Below are positions 9,399-21,218 of a stretch of DNA of 64,000 nucleotides, in pieces (within the stretch, counting starts at the first letter, position 1; the number at the start of each line of letters is the position of its first letter). This stretch comes from Incumbomyces delicatus. Lineage: Eukaryota > Ascomycota > Eurotiomycetes > Chaetothyriales > Trichomeriaceae. Location of the stretch: contig JACJVS010000008.1 in NCBI GenBank assembly GCA_017655985.1, positions 310,001 to 374,000 on the forward strand, read 5' to 3'. The notes under the pieces are model-generated. The model searched no databases. It was given only the letters and a program-made list of their open reading frames with translations, and was not told where the DNA came from. Position numbers and translations under genes: made by a program.

Positions 9399-12173
9399 CT
9401 ATCGTTTCTCTGGACTACTTTCTCTAGTATTGTAGCCTTCACTCTCATCTTCTTCATCGATTGCGCCAATTACAGGCGTCCTCCGGTCATTCCGTCGCTT
9501 GTGCTTCCGTCTCTTGTTGCTGCTGATGTTACTGGCACTGTCGTCAGGCGCAAGTTCAGAGATGTTATCACCCAGCCCATCGTCGGTTTCCGCATCCCAA
9601 TTTTCGTTGAACGTGGTGCTGCCTGTGAAGGAAGCAGGTGTGCTCACTCTGATCTCAATATCAGACTGCCTCCGTCGTTGTTGAGCGGCAGCGAGACCCG
9701 TACTGCGATTGCGTAAGGCATGTCTCACCGCTTCGGCCTTGATGTGTAAGTGTTCAAAAGCGTCTTCGAGGGCTTCCATACCATTGTAGATATCTCTCTC
9801 GATTTCAGCAAGGGTTGCAATTTCCGTCTCTTCATCCAGAGCAATCGGCGCACCCCATTTGGCAGGATCGGAACCGCTCACGGATCGATAGCCGGGCGCA
9901 GTGGCGGGACGTGGGTATTGGTATGAGTTAGTGTCGCCATTTGGTCTTGGTCGGCTAGGGCCGTAGGCAGGCGTGGCGCCCCGAGACGGCATCCTGGCCG
10001 TTTGCTGTGGAGTATAACGGCCGCTGACAGGGGCTTGCCAGGGTCCAGGATAATCGTCCTCTGCCCCACTTCTGAGAAAGCCATCAAATCGTCCAGATAT
10101 CAAAATATCCCACTCATCATTGGAGACGGCTGCGAGCGTGGCCAGCGGATGATGCAATGAAGGATTGTTGAGTAGATAAAGCGCTGCCTCGGGGTCTCGT
10201 GGGGGGATGGGCAGGCGGTACAAGCGTTGGATGGCCAGGCCTGCTGCGATGAGATAGTCGGGACGTACTTTGTTCGGCAAAGGAGTAGGAGCCGTTCGAG
10301 GAGGCTGACCAGATTCTCGATCCGGACTTGGCGCTCGCCTTGGTGGTTCAATGGGAAGGTCGATGATGCCCAGCAGGTCTTTGAACACCGGGCGATGTTC
10401 TGGGAGAATATGGGTCAGAATGGCAAAGGTCAAGGTCTCATCGTCCACGTCTTGCGGGGCCGAATCACCAGGGTCATTGCCCTGCTGCCGATTCAGCCAT
10501 CTGTCCACACTGTGCTTGGTCTTTTGTGACTGGCGGATGTAATGGTCACGGTACTCTTCGGGGACGTCGATATCAAGTTTTTGCATTGGCACGGCCAGGT
10601 CACAATAGAGACCGAGGCCTTGAGGCCGATCGGCGAAGGCAAACGGTGGCCACGAAGGCAGATCCTTACGACCAGAGACGAGCTCGAGGATCTCGCCCCA
10701 GCTTACGCCACGAATATCTTCGCGCGAGTCGTTGTCAAAGTCGCATATCGTGCAGGTACAGACCTCGGCTGACAAATCTCGAGCAAACACAGCTTCCAAC
10801 CGGTCCAATAGGCGTCTGGCCACGGATCTGTAGCCTGTTGCAACTGCCAGGGAGCCACGTTTGAAAATGACGTTCTCATAATCTTGCAAGAGCTGGTTGA
10901 ATGGCTCGAAGAGGTTGGCGACGACGATATGCTGCTGAGATGGAGACATGGCGGCGTGGTGAATGGCCATTGGTTTGCCCGCGTAGAGGAGATTTTTGGG
11001 TACGTTGTGCGTGAGGCCTCCATGCTGCAACAGATAATCGACTTTAGGAATAGCCAATGGTACATGTGGTGGTGGTGGTGGCGGTGGAGGACCTCCAGCA
11101 GATGATGGCGTGTTGATGGCGGATTCAGGCTCAAAGATAGCATCTGCATGAAGCTGTTGAGGGGGATAGGGCTCAGTTGGCACCGCGTTGAATTGGGAAT
11201 GGCCATGTTGAGGGAGAGAGCCAGGTATCTTGGATCCTGTTCTTTGGATGGATGGCTGTTCTGGGGCAATCGAGGTGGCCTCCGAGCTGATGATGGTCCC
11301 AAGCTCCGAAGGATGGTCGTTCGTCGGGAATGGGATGTTCCTTGTCGGCGTATTTGCTGTGGCCGTGGGAGCAGTGGGAGCGGTGGGAGCAGTGGGAGCA
11401 CTGGGAGGCGTAGGAGGCGCGTGAGGCGGGGGATTGTTTTGGTTCGTCGTGTCCTTCAATACAGGCTCGTCAAGCTCGTTTCGGTGCTTCATGCGGGCGG
11501 CAGGTGAGCTATCTTCGGACGTCTTGCTCTTGCGACCGTGAGCGCCGGATTTGGAGGGACGAGACTTGAGACGTCTGGCTGACTTTGTGTCACTGTCATC
11601 CTTCTTCTCTTCCTCTGTAATTGTGTCTACCGTGACTGGCTTGGACGGCGCTGTTTTGGGCTTGCCGGCATTCTTGTCCGTCAGCGGGGGACTTGGTGGG
11701 CCATTGTTGATGATGCGATTCAGGTTGGCCAGTTTTTCCTTGGAGGCATTCACATCGGTGGAGGGAGGGGTGAAGACGTTCAGATCGGGTCGAGGGCCCA
11801 CACTCTCCCTGCTGTGCTCTTTCGAAAAGGTCGGATACGACGTCTTGGATCTCGTGTCGGCGTTGCCATCTGCCGTTGAGTCTTCGATGATGCCTGGCAT
11901 GGAGGACCTTCTGCGCGAGTCGGTCGACGACAGCGATGTTTTGGAGGCCGATGTTTCTTTGGTAGAGGCTGATCGATGGGTGTGGGAGGAACGATGCTTT
12001 CGCTCTTTGGTCTTGTCCTTGTCCTTGACCCTGTCTCTGTCTCTGTCTCTGTCTCTGTCTCTGTCTCGATCTCGATCTCGGTCTCTCTTTTCGGATCGTT
12101 CTGTCTTCTCTTGCCTCGAATCCCTCCTCTCGTTCCTCCTCTCGGGACTGCTATCTCTGACTCTGGTGGGCAT
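9399..12173 (-). CDS. Conserved fungal protein of unknown function, 924 aa
   Basis: The gene is a single exon starting at MPTRVRDSSPERRNERR (ATG at 12173); an upstream in-frame ATG at 12260 would add 29 less typical residues. The N-terminal third is disordered and charged, with an Arg-Asp dipeptide run (about residues 30-50) encoded by a CTGTCT-type repeat, followed by Ser/Pro-rich and Ala-Pro-Thr-rich segments. The central part, about residues 370-620, looks globular: IPKVDYLLQHGGL, the NLLYAG loop, a LLDRLEAVF helix, a Cys cluster CTCTIC near residue 471, VSWGEILELVSG and LTFAILTHILPEHRPVF. A Pro/Arg-rich stretch and a predicted helix (EIERDIYNGMEALEDAFEHL) follow. The C-terminus is acidic and then highly basic (NKRRKHKRRNDRR), so nuclear localisation is plausible. 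I do not recognise the domain. The architecture suggests a chromatin- or RNA-associated scaffold, but that is only an impression. Confidence 0.85.
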   Translation of the reverse strand: MPTRVRDSSPERRNERRDSRQEKTERSEKRDRDRDRDRDRDRDRDRDRVKDKDKTKERKHRSSHTHRSASTKETSASKTSLSSTDSRRRSSMPGIIEDSTADGNADTRSKTSYPTFSKEHSRESVGPRPDLNVFTPPSTDVNASKEKLANLNRIINNGPPSPPLTDKNAGKPKTAPSKPVTVDTITEEEKKDDSDTKSARRLKSRPSKSGAHGRKSKTSEDSSPAARMKHRNELDEPVLKDTTNQNNPPPHAPPTPPSAPTAPTAPTAPTATANTPTRNIPFPTNDHPSELGTIISSEATSIAPEQPSIQRTGSKIPGSLPQHGHSQFNAVPTEPYPPQQLHADAIFEPESAINTPSSAGGPPPPPPPPHVPLAIPKVDYLLQHGGLTHNVPKNLLYAGKPMAIHHAAMSPSQQHIVVANLFEPFNQLLQDYENVIFKRGSLAVATGYRSVARRLLDRLEAVFARDLSAEVCTCTICDFDNDSREDIRGVSWGEILELVSGRKDLPSWPPFAFADRPQGLGLYCDLAVPMQKLDIDVPEEYRDHYIRQSQKTKHSVDRWLNRQQGNDPGDSAPQDVDDETLTFAILTHILPEHRPVFKDLLGIIDLPIEPPRRAPSPDRESGQPPRTAPTPLPNKVRPDYLIAAGLAIQRLYRLPIPPRDPEAALYLLNNPSLHHPLATLAAVSNDEWDILISGRFDGFLRSGAEDDYPGPWQAPVSGRYTPQQTARMPSRGATPAYGPSRPRPNGDTNSYQYPRPATAPGYRSVSGSDPAKWGAPIALDEETEIATLAEIERDIYNGMEALEDAFEHLHIKAEAVRHALRNRSTGLAAAQQRRRQSDIEIRVSTPASFTGSTTFNENWDAETDDGLGDNISELAPDDSASNISSNKRRKHKRRNDRRTPVIGAIDEEDESEGYNTRESSPEKR
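12031..12084. repeat. CTGTCT/CTCGAT microsatellite inside a coding exon
   Basis: The hexamer repeat encodes the Arg-Asp dipeptide tract of the 924-residue protein on the minus strand. Copy-number change in units of six bases would keep the frame. Confidence 0.85.
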
Positions 12174-13215
12174 TGTGAGGGTGGAACAGCCGCATGGCGC
12201 AGACGCTGCCAATGTGTTGTTCAAGCGGCGCTTATCCCGTGGCCACGATTTGGTCGTCACGCATGCGGCGGATCGTCATGCAAGGTCGTTATATGCGGCG
12301 CTTGGGGAAGCGTGGCTCGCACCTGCCGCGCTTGCACGACGAACGCAACTGCCCTGTCTGTTGCCAGTGGTGGAAACGCAACAGAAGCGTTTCGCGAATG
12401 TTGAAGTCACCAGCGTAGGCGTCAAACGGTGAGGTTAGGTACACGGAGTGCAAAGATCACGAGCGATGATGTCGCCTGACAAACTGAAACGGGGCGGTAC
12501 CCGTAGTGCTAGCCCCAGTTAATATTAATACTCCCGTATACTCGAGTTTAATAGCAGGTGGCAGGGATCTGCCCGCCTCACAACCTTGCACAGCCAGTAA
12601 TTTCCCGCGTGCGGCGCCTCACCGCCCGCACCTCAACCAACTCAACCAATTGCATTTCCTTTGCAGCTGCACAAATGCCCGACTAAGCCATTTGATCCAT
12701 TAGTTAGAGATTCATGTCCATGTGGTAATTATGTACAAATCTTTAACATGTAATAGACCCCAAAACCCGTCGGCTCAGTCTACATAATGCTACAATGCGC
12801 TTGTGGGTTCGCGAGACCTTCATCGCCGGTTCCTCTTCTTCATCTTTTTCAGTTTTTCACCATATCAAGAGACACCACAAGCAGACAAATCACATCCCAG
12901 CATGAGATGCCACTTGGTGGACTCTCCTTTGGTCCAATGTGGCTTCGAGCTGGCGAGCACAAGAACCTTGTGGCTAGAACGAGGCAATGTGGTAGCAAAT
13001 GCAGATGCAGTGCGCGAACATTGTGAGCAGCTGCTTTAGCCGTGTCTTTTGCTGCATCTGGTCCCTTTATTATACGTGTCGGACTGGAGTGGGTATTGAT
13101 ACCCTGATTAAACGGTGATCCCCAATCCATACTTGGAATCCGTGCTTGGTAAAAGTCGTGGTAATGCGCACAAGGCGTCCTCGTAGAGAATATTGGGACA
13201 GGATGCGTAGGAATC
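12174..13215. other. Intergenic region
   Basis: The interval covers the upstream region of the 924-residue protein gene and the downstream region of the Clr5-domain gene. Short frames on the plus strand up to 12432 are antisense continuations without protein character. I see no other feature. Confidence 0.55.
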
Positions 13216-15054
13216 TCATATACAGCAAAGATCCTTCCCAACCCAGTATTCAAGTGATAGCCGGACCTCTTTGCACACGTCTTCGCCGCATTCTCCGTGT
13301 GGATGCACATCCACGTCGAATATCGATTGTTCCTGCACATCCATACACATGGGTAATATCTCGTCCTCTTTCCAGCCTGTTTTCCGCGAACTGTCCAGCA
13401 CCAGATTGCTTATATGCTCATCCGCTAGACAGAAACTATGCCGTTCGAGAAAGACCTTCTCAATGTTGCGAGTCACGAGTTTGAAACAGAGTTTAGCCAC
13501 CGCCCAAAAGCGCTCCTTAAATGTCATCTTCTCCAGCTGCTCGCGTTGCTCACTCATGTGCGGGTATTTCCAGACGTATCGCCAGACTCGAGACCGGTGG
13601 ATCGAGTGCCACACGACAGATTGATCCTGTTGCGGCGCAACCCAGATGTCGTTCAGAAGGCCTATGAACTGCCGGGCGGCCCAGGACCGGAACGCTTGGG
13701 ACAGAAATGGACTATGGTTCAGTGCGTGGCTGCAGCTATCGCATCGGTCGCTGCCCTTTCGGGCCGTGTGTATCAGCAGGTCGCGAGGCATGGTGTCGAT
13801 CGACCTCAGCTCCTGAAACGCAAACAATGGCAGAAGAAGGTTGAGCGACACGTCGTTGCTCGAATGATCGTCCAAGAAGTCTAGCATGGTCGGTATCATG
13901 GTGGCCGAAAGTTGGCAGGTATATCCTCGGGTTGCGCTGCAGAGAAGCTCGACAAAGGGATGGAACTGGCCCAATCGCCCAACAACGTTGTCATACAGAC
14001 TGAACATGAACTCTAGCCACAATGCTCGTGAGTTGCGCAGCTGTAGGAAGTGAACCACCTCCACCATTTCCATGACCACCATGTCCGGGAAGAAGCCTTC
14101 GACCTCAGCAGCGATCGTGTTGGCACATCTTCTGATGATACTTGTGGCTAGAACTGAGCGGCCATTCTTTTCCGCTTGAACGGCGTCGCTGAGGGATGAG
14201 TCGAACCAACCAGATGCTCTCAAGATACTGCTGGTGTCGAATTTGGTCTTTCGTTCCACTTGCGAGATCGCCCCGGTTGTGGTCAACCTGACATGCTCGT
14301 AGAGCTGCCGTAGAAATGCCTCCTGTGGGTTGAGGTCGTAATACACGGTGAATGCTTGAGGATGGGTTGAGTAGTAAGTTGATGGCTGTGCGCCTGGTTC
14401 TCTTCGGAAAATATCGAGCTGGCCGGAAGATGAGTCCAGCGCTTGCGATGGCCGTATCGATATCGTCTCGCCGTCTGCATGAGCGTGCATGGTAGGGGTC
14501 GACGATTTGGGTGCTAGGAGTGGGAGGATATTGCCATTCACGTTGTCACTCTCAACGCAATCATCTACATCGTCATCGGGATTGCGCGGCGTAGCATAAT
14601 CAAGATCTGACGGCGTCGGCGGATCAACGTCAGCATCTAGTTGCGCTTGTTCCATCGTCGACAGGGGGCTTCTCTTGAAGTAGTGCTGCAATTTCGCTTC
14701 CGTGAGTTCTCCGCCACGGATCAAAATTCTGGTCGATTTTCCTTGGAGTTTTCGTTGGCGGACTTTGCGCACTGCAAATGTCATCTCTCGCCGTTTAAAC
14801 TTCTTGTCCAGCTTCCATTTCCTGATGTGCTGCTTAAACATTTTAGATCTAGACCTATCAGTAGTTGCACCTTTGGACCATCTGAGTCTTATTCACGTTA
14901 CGGGAAAATCATGTTCGTCGCGTAGAATGCGGCGAACATCTGTTTCTGTCTTGTTCTCCTGTTTGTAGAGCCGGTCGATGACAAGTCGAAGCTCTTCCCA
15001 TTCGGCCTGAGTCGGCCCTTGGTTTCTCGTTATTCGAGTGCTGTAGTGATCCAT
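13216..15054 (-). CDS. Clr5-domain protein, two exons, 596 or 594 aa
   Basis: Exon 1 is 15054-14897. Exon 2 starts at 14848 (or 14854) and ends at 13216. The donor is gtgaat. Two in-frame acceptors six bases apart (gatag and gtctag) give introns of 42 or 48 bases; the second is better placed for the branch site ctgat and yields DFPVTSKMFKQHIRKW, the best fit to the family. With the 48-base intron the protein has 596 residues. The N-terminal 70 residues form a Clr5 domain (WEELRLVIDRLY ... LRDEHDF ... MFKQHIRKWKLDKKFKRREM), named after the fission-yeast silencing factor and widespread in fungal proteins of unknown role. The remainder is helical with no domain I recognise. A middle segment (about 90-190) is acidic and low in complexity. 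DNA or chromatin association is inferred only from the domain name. Confidence 0.8.
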
Positions 15055-15745
15055 AGTTGCAGCTCTTCGACACAGACATCAGCGTCACCACAAATCGGTG
15101 AGATTCTGTTGAAATGTATCTGGTTGCTGTTGTTGAAGTACCAGCCTGGCTTATTATTTCGCCCTAGTAAGCGGAAAGATTTCCAAAGTCCTTGCATGAA
15201 GGGTTCATCCAATCATATTCTAGGCTTGGTCAGAAGTTCCAGCTGTGTGGCTGAGTTGGGCTTAGTGGGGCATCAATAGTTTCCCCGTGTTCATTTAAAT
15301 GAGGGCAAGGCTTCGGGGCTTAGTCCTACCTATATTAGGCCACTTCGGTCTGCGTCGATACATTAAAGTGTCGTTTAAGCGAAAGATAACGCTGATATAA
15401 TTAGCCGTCAAATGATGCAAACAAACGATCAACGGGCGAACCTATGATCCTGCTCCATCATTATTGTGTAAAAAGTTGAATGCGAGGAATTCTTTCTTGA
15501 ATTTTCGAGGAGATGCATTGGTAGGAAATCCAGAGAGTGGAAATTTTTGGCAAGCAAAACAATAGATCAGTACGAAGTAGTATGATTTATTAGAGGATAT
15601 TGTCCTGCCGAGGTCCGCCCCCTATCAATATGTTTGTTGAAGTGGCTAAGGGCGGCCTTGATCAAACAAAGCTGCCACTCTCCCGCACTTACCCAATTCA
15701 AAATTAGACTTAACGCCCACCCATGTTAGGCACTGAGAGTTATGT
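15055..15745. other. Intergenic region
   Basis: There is no gene-like frame. A TACGAAGTA motif copy sits at 15571-15579. Confidence 0.55.
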
Positions 15746-16846
15746 TCACTCTGCAACACTCACGATGACTTTCCTTCGAATTTTGCTGCTTATCAGTTGT
15801 TGAAACGCGTCGAGCGCATCGTCAATCGACCAAACACTGTCAACCACGCCTTCAAGCTCTCCCTTTTCTACCAATTGCCTGATTAGCTCGAGACTTCGAG
15901 CTGTGGGGTTTCCAGACAGGAAGAAACCGCGTCTCGGCACACCGTCTTCGAAGACAGTGCCTGCTCTGGAACTGCTTCGCAACCACCGATACCAAGAAAC
16001 CGCCGCTAAATTGCTTGTACCTGGAGTGACGTGGGTGCCTGACATGCTGCCTGTGAATACAAAGTACCCGTCAGGTACTAGATAAGAAGGCGAGATTGGG
16101 TAGAGGGTATCGTTAGAACCTGTGATGTCGATTGTGGAGTCGAACTGTTCCGTAGAATAATGCTCCTTCAAATATTGTGAGAGTCTCGGATAGCTCGTGT
16201 AGGCGACCACCTCGTCCGCTCCGTACTCCAAACAGCTAATTGGTTCTAGGGGGTGCTGTAGTGACTACCTTGCCACTTGTCCCGACTAGAAGCTTTGCCA
16301 GCTGCAGCATGGACTGAGCAGTGACAAGTATTCGCTTTCCTTCGCTTTTGCTCAAAATTTCAGGCTGTCATGTGTCTCACTCACTTCAAGAAGTCCTGCC
16401 CTCTCAGCAATACCGATGCAAGTACTTCCACCTCCACTCATGCCTGCAACCTCTTCAGACTTTGCCATGCTCGGCTTTCCCACTAGGCTCTCTACAGGAG
16501 CCACGATGTATTCTGCAAGCGCTCCGTTGTATTGAAGGTAAGCCGGTGGACTGATCATACCAAACACGTCGTCTCCAACCTGCATTCCATTGGTAGGCGT
16601 ATGTAATCCGTTCTGTAGACATCAGTGATCGTCCCAGAAAACTCAAAAGGTGGGATGCAAAGGAGTGCGATTGAAATGAGGCAAGACCGCCATCAATGGG
16701 GCTTGTGGCGCGAATAGTGCCATATGAGACACTTTTACGATCACCTCGTCTTGCTTCAGGTCCGTTACTTGTGGTCGTGGCAAGTCATGGCAAAGCTTGA
16801 GGACTTCTGAGGGTGGGCCCCGTTCGATGAAGGCCCAAGTTCGCAT
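15746..16846 (-). pseudogene. Decayed zinc-type alcohol dehydrogenase/quinone oxidoreductase (MDR) pseudogene
   Basis: Reading the minus strand from about 16846, the start of an MDR protein is clear (MRTWAFIERGPPSEVLKL ... DEVIVKVSHMAL ... LLPHFNRTP...), but the frame breaks repeatedly. A stop follows LHPTF near 16643, where a one-base shift in a TTTT run restores EFSGTITDV. A second shift is needed to reach VGDDVFGMISPPAYLQYNGALAEYIVAP. A third break follows AERAGLLE near 16380, where the text resumes as GKRILVTAQSMLQLAKLLVG with the usual Rossmann glycine segment shortened. A fourth occurs before LEYGADEVVAYT near 16232. The last 160 codons are then intact (SNDTLYP ... GVPRRGFFLSG ... VDSVWSIDDALDAFQQLISS) to the stop at 15746. 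No set of GT-AG introns explains all the breaks. One or two could be sequencing errors, but four make loss of function likely. The intact protein would have been an NAD(P)H-dependent reductase of about 330 residues. Confidence 0.75.
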
Positions 16847-16918
16847 CGTAAACAGCTGGGATATGACTGTGGGATAAGAAGTTGCTGGATGTGGCAGCAG
16901 GTACGTCGTTGCCTTCAT

Positions 16919-19900
16919 TAATGCTCACGTAAATAAATGTCGATGAGGTCTCAGCCGAAATAGCCAAGTTCGTCACTCTATGATTGAATCGACTTACCTA
17001 AGCCGATTCATCTCTCAATATTGCCGCCTCTAAGCAATGTGGAAATTCATCGGTCGACAGCGTCACTGCTCTGGCAGCTTGCGGTGTCGGAGAGCAGCAT
17101 ACTGTGTCTTGTCACAGAGCATTCACCCGCTTTGGGGTCCATATCCAGAACCTGGATTAACTCACCAATTCAGATTGGGGGGTTTTCAGACTACACATTA
17201 CCGCGATCAGGATGTGATCAGAACATCGTTGCTACCAATGCCATTCCCGACATACGCGGGTGGCAGTTGTGCCTAATAAGCGAAAAACTTTACTGCAGGT
17301 GACTGAGGAATAGAATTGCACTTATAGATATATCCGAAGTAAGTCGGGGGAAAGCGGGATCGAGGCCCTCTGCCATACGATTACTTCATTAGCTCGTTCT
17401 ATATTTCAGTGTGTTGCAATCCGCGATGACATGTATATCAGCACAGACGAAGAATTAATACATTGTGGGGAGCCCAGTTGTCCCGCCTTGTCCCGCCTTG
17501 TTCTTACTCGACCCTCCCATCGTTCCCATCCAACAGAAGTACTTTCCAACAGCATATCACCCACAAACCGGCTCCTGCATAAATAGGCATTGTTGATGCT
17601 AGGATCGGGGAAGCTTTCGTGGATGTGCACCAAGCATGGATGATTCTTGATGCAACAGCCTGTTGGCGATATGATTGGTTTCCGGCTTTGGTAATGTTTG
17701 GGGCGTTTCGCCAGAGGAAAGTTTCTTGGCCATGACTCGAGCGTGCTCGAGGAGTCTTTTCACCATATCGAGCAGATATTATATAAACTTTTACACTCGT
17801 GATCCTTGCTGACCTGACAGGAGTGTCCCCTGAAGGGGAGCTCCGCATTGGATCAACTCTGACGGAAAACGGCGTCAAATAATGTGAGGGGGCATGTTTA
17901 GGCTGTGGAGATGGTGTTTATAGATTCGCGACATCGTGCTATGTCAAAACGGTGTGGACAAGTGTCGCTCGCGCACCAGCTCATGCAATAAAGTCTGAAA
18001 CTATAAGGCTCTAACTCGGTGGAATGTCACTGCTCTCAGCAAACACGGCCAAGTTTATTGATGGCGAATTTGCTACTTCCCAAAACTGTAACACTCAACT
18101 GCAGCTCACTGATTATTGACACCTTGGCGTACCTCAAGATCGCCATGAGCTGAACGATGTTATTGACGAACGAAGCATAGCTGTGGTCCTAGATCGTAAA
18201 TTGCTCCCGTAATTACTGGTGGCATAATCCTAGCAAGTACGGAAGGTCGGCAGAGAAGAGCAGGTTCACAGGAAGTGAAAACGACACGCTAATGTAAGGC
18301 CGAGTGTTTTGCAGGTGCGAGAAAAAGTGGCAGAGGTAGAGAGAGACGCGTCTAACGGCGCCGAGCCCAACGCGTCGTTGGTGGCAAGCACCTCCGCCGG
18401 AGCAAAATAGCTATAGCCAATAATAATTACCACCTCGCTTCTCGTAAAGTTTACAATGACATTAGCCTCAAGACCCTTGTCTTCGAGGGCTGGCCAGCCC
18501 AATCAAGCTCGGTAAATTACTGGTCGGTCTGAAACCATCAGTTCGCAGTTGACTAGTAGTGAGATCTTCTGATGTGTAGCTGACGTGCAGCTGGCTGGTT
18601 ATGAACATGCTTCCATGCAATATCTGCTCATCCGGAGGGGTGATCTGCAAATTACGTATCGCCGAAGCGACGTCCGAAGGCGAGTATGGTGACTGTTTTG
18701 TGGCTCATCGAGTGTGGTGAGATGATTGAGTGCAGTTTGTGAAAGATGACCGACCACATCTTTAGATATTCCAAAGATGTTTTGAATTGTTTGTTTGGCT
18801 GAGACAAAACAGCAAGGCCAATAATTGCTTCTCCTGGTATCCTGGTTCATTATTCTCTCGGATAGCCGCGTTGTATATAAGGTCCATTCTTGTGGATGTT
18901 GGGCCCTGACAGAAATAGCATGCCACGGCAGAGCGGGCCAATAGCCAATGACGCCGGCAAACACTAAAATGTTCTGCCTTATATGTACAGAGAATTACAA
19001 GCGATGCGTCATACGCAAAGGTGCAGGTGGGTTCAGTATTCGCTTTATCAAACTTAAGAGGATTCCTAATCCGGCTGGTATTATTTCAAACTTTGACAGG
19101 ATCGTTGGAGCAATTTTGGCTCTCAGGCTATATCGAGACCTGGCTGTTGCTCGTATGGGACAAGGTGAGACGGGACGCGTGCAACAGGGCTGTTGTGCTT
19201 GTGCACGCTAGAGGATCTGCGTTTACACAACGCTCACGCTGATGTGTCCGATGGCTTTGGGTCCTTTGCTGCGTAGAAATGTGTCAGGACGAGTTGATGT
19301 AGATAGACATTGTTCACCATGACTTGCACTGTGGAAAATCGATGTCGAGGTAGGCAATCTTGGAAGCAGAAGACTGCGCTATTCTGAATGCAAGCCCGCA
19401 AGCCGAAAAGCCAAGGGCCGTGTGGGCCAGATTTCAAGGCTTCAGCTTGTTGGCAGTAGGGTTGTGGCTTGATCCTGCATGGCGTCAGTTTGTCATTGGC
19501 GCAATCTTACGTACAGCGCGCATCCTTTCACCATCGATCAGGTTAAAGCAGGTGTAAAGCAAAAGCATATTCCGGCCTCGTCGCTGCAAACATCGTGTTT
19601 GCTCCCGGTTTGCTTCCGGCTTGAAGAGCTCGACCTAGGCTGCAAGATGCTGTGCTAAAGCATGTCAAGCGCTCGCCAAGGCGAGAAGCAACATCCGTGG
19701 TTGTACTCGGTTGCTCTCTGCATGTATGTACACGCCGAGGGCCAGGGGTGTTTACATCATTACATAGCACGACCAGATCTCGCACAATCAAAATGGACCC
19801 TACAGCCACTCCACCAAATTACGCTGAGACTTCGTATCGAGTATGTACATACTTTATCCATACACATATACGTATCTTGGTTTACACATATATACACTTT

Positions 19901-21218
19901 GCATGGATTGTGGCTGTCTCCATCATGCTACAGAGGGCCTTTTGTGTGTGCAATATAGGATGACTCCTCCGAGCTAAACTTTTTTATACATGATGTGCCG
20001 GGCGCGATCCAGGTGCAGCTTAGGGACCATACTCCGTAGTTGCGTCAGGCTTGGCTAGAAGCAGTAGTGCAGATGAACGACGACCACGCGATCATCCATG
20101 TTCAAGTAGGACGATCGCGTTTGGCAGACCCGCAGGCTAAGCCCGGCTGGGGCAGGTGGGGACTGATCGGGGGTAGACACATCCTTTTCAGAGGCTACCA
20201 GGCTACCAATCGACAAGGTTTCGCAGCGAGCGAAACTTGATCTGTGACCGGTTTGGGGCCCTTTGGTGTCTCGACTGGAGACAGATCTCGGTCGGTGTGC
20301 TTGTGCCGCATTGCAGCGCTGACGACCAGACAGGAACCCGCTGCCGTCCAACGGAGACGTGGGTTGTTAAGGCCTTAGCTTGTGTTGCCCGTCTGGCTGA
20401 GCTTTCAAGAATCTCATCTCTGTAGGCGCGCCGGTTGGATTTGATTTGTAGACCGGCTGACAGCAGCGATGGTAGTGAAAACGACAATGGAGCGACGGTC
20501 GTTGCCGGAATAATTGTGCTTCGTAGCTGTCAGGTTGGCTAAGGGCTTGTAGAAATATGCTCAAAAAGGCAGTGAGGTGCAAGTTGACACCAAACGGTGT
20601 GTTGTGCCGCAGGCCGTAAAAATCACCAAATTGGCTGGCAGTCGCGTTTCAGCAGCGAAGCGATGCTGCGAGCATGACAAAGTACCCCGTACTGCCCGTA
20701 CTGCCCGTACTGCCTAAGCCCGTACTCCGTCGCCCTCCACTCGGGCTGCCAGTGCGTTAACCTACTTCGTACTGCCGCTCAAGTTTCCAGGCAAAGCGTG
20801 CATGCCGGTCGACCTTGCTACCCATCGCCCATACTCCATACTGCACTACACCACCTCACGTCGCCTCGCCTCCTCTCGTCTCGTCGTGTCTCGTCTCCTC
20901 CACCCTCCGCCCCTCTACCTATTTGCTTTGTTAGTGTATTGGTTTCTGTCTTCGATTTTGCTGGTCTTGCGTTTGTACGAAGTACTGGGCGTGGAGCATA
21001 GCCGTTGATTAACCCTGTCGACCCTCCTTTACTCCGTCTGTGTTAATCGATTCGATCGACTTTCACTCCTGGTATTAACCATTCGAGACGGCTCGACCAC
21101 CTCGACTACTCGACCCATTCCTGCCGCAAGTGCACCTTTATACCAGCTGCCCTGCGTCAACACTTGGCTTCACAACCTCTAGACGCAACTCGACCCACGA
21201 TCTCATGTCCGCTACGAA
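16919..21218. other. Gene-poor region of 4.3 kb
   Basis: I find no open frame above about 125 codons and none with domain character on either strand. A 78-codon minus-strand frame at 18266-18502 has a semi-plausible protein composition but no recognisable motif. Near 20690-20780 several GTACTGCCC units and TACTCCGTA-type motifs cluster. The last part (20800-21218) is the pyrimidine-rich promoter of the next gene. The stretch follows a pseudogene and may hold further relics that cannot be recognised by eye. Confidence 0.5.

Noticed and set aside
11551..12432. 293-codon plus-strand open frame
   Set aside because: Antisense shadow of the repeat-rich 924-residue protein gene.
18266..18650. Possible partial protein on the minus strand (EVVIIIGYSYFAPAEVL...)
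   Set aside because: Frames do not join by splice signals and no family could be recognised.
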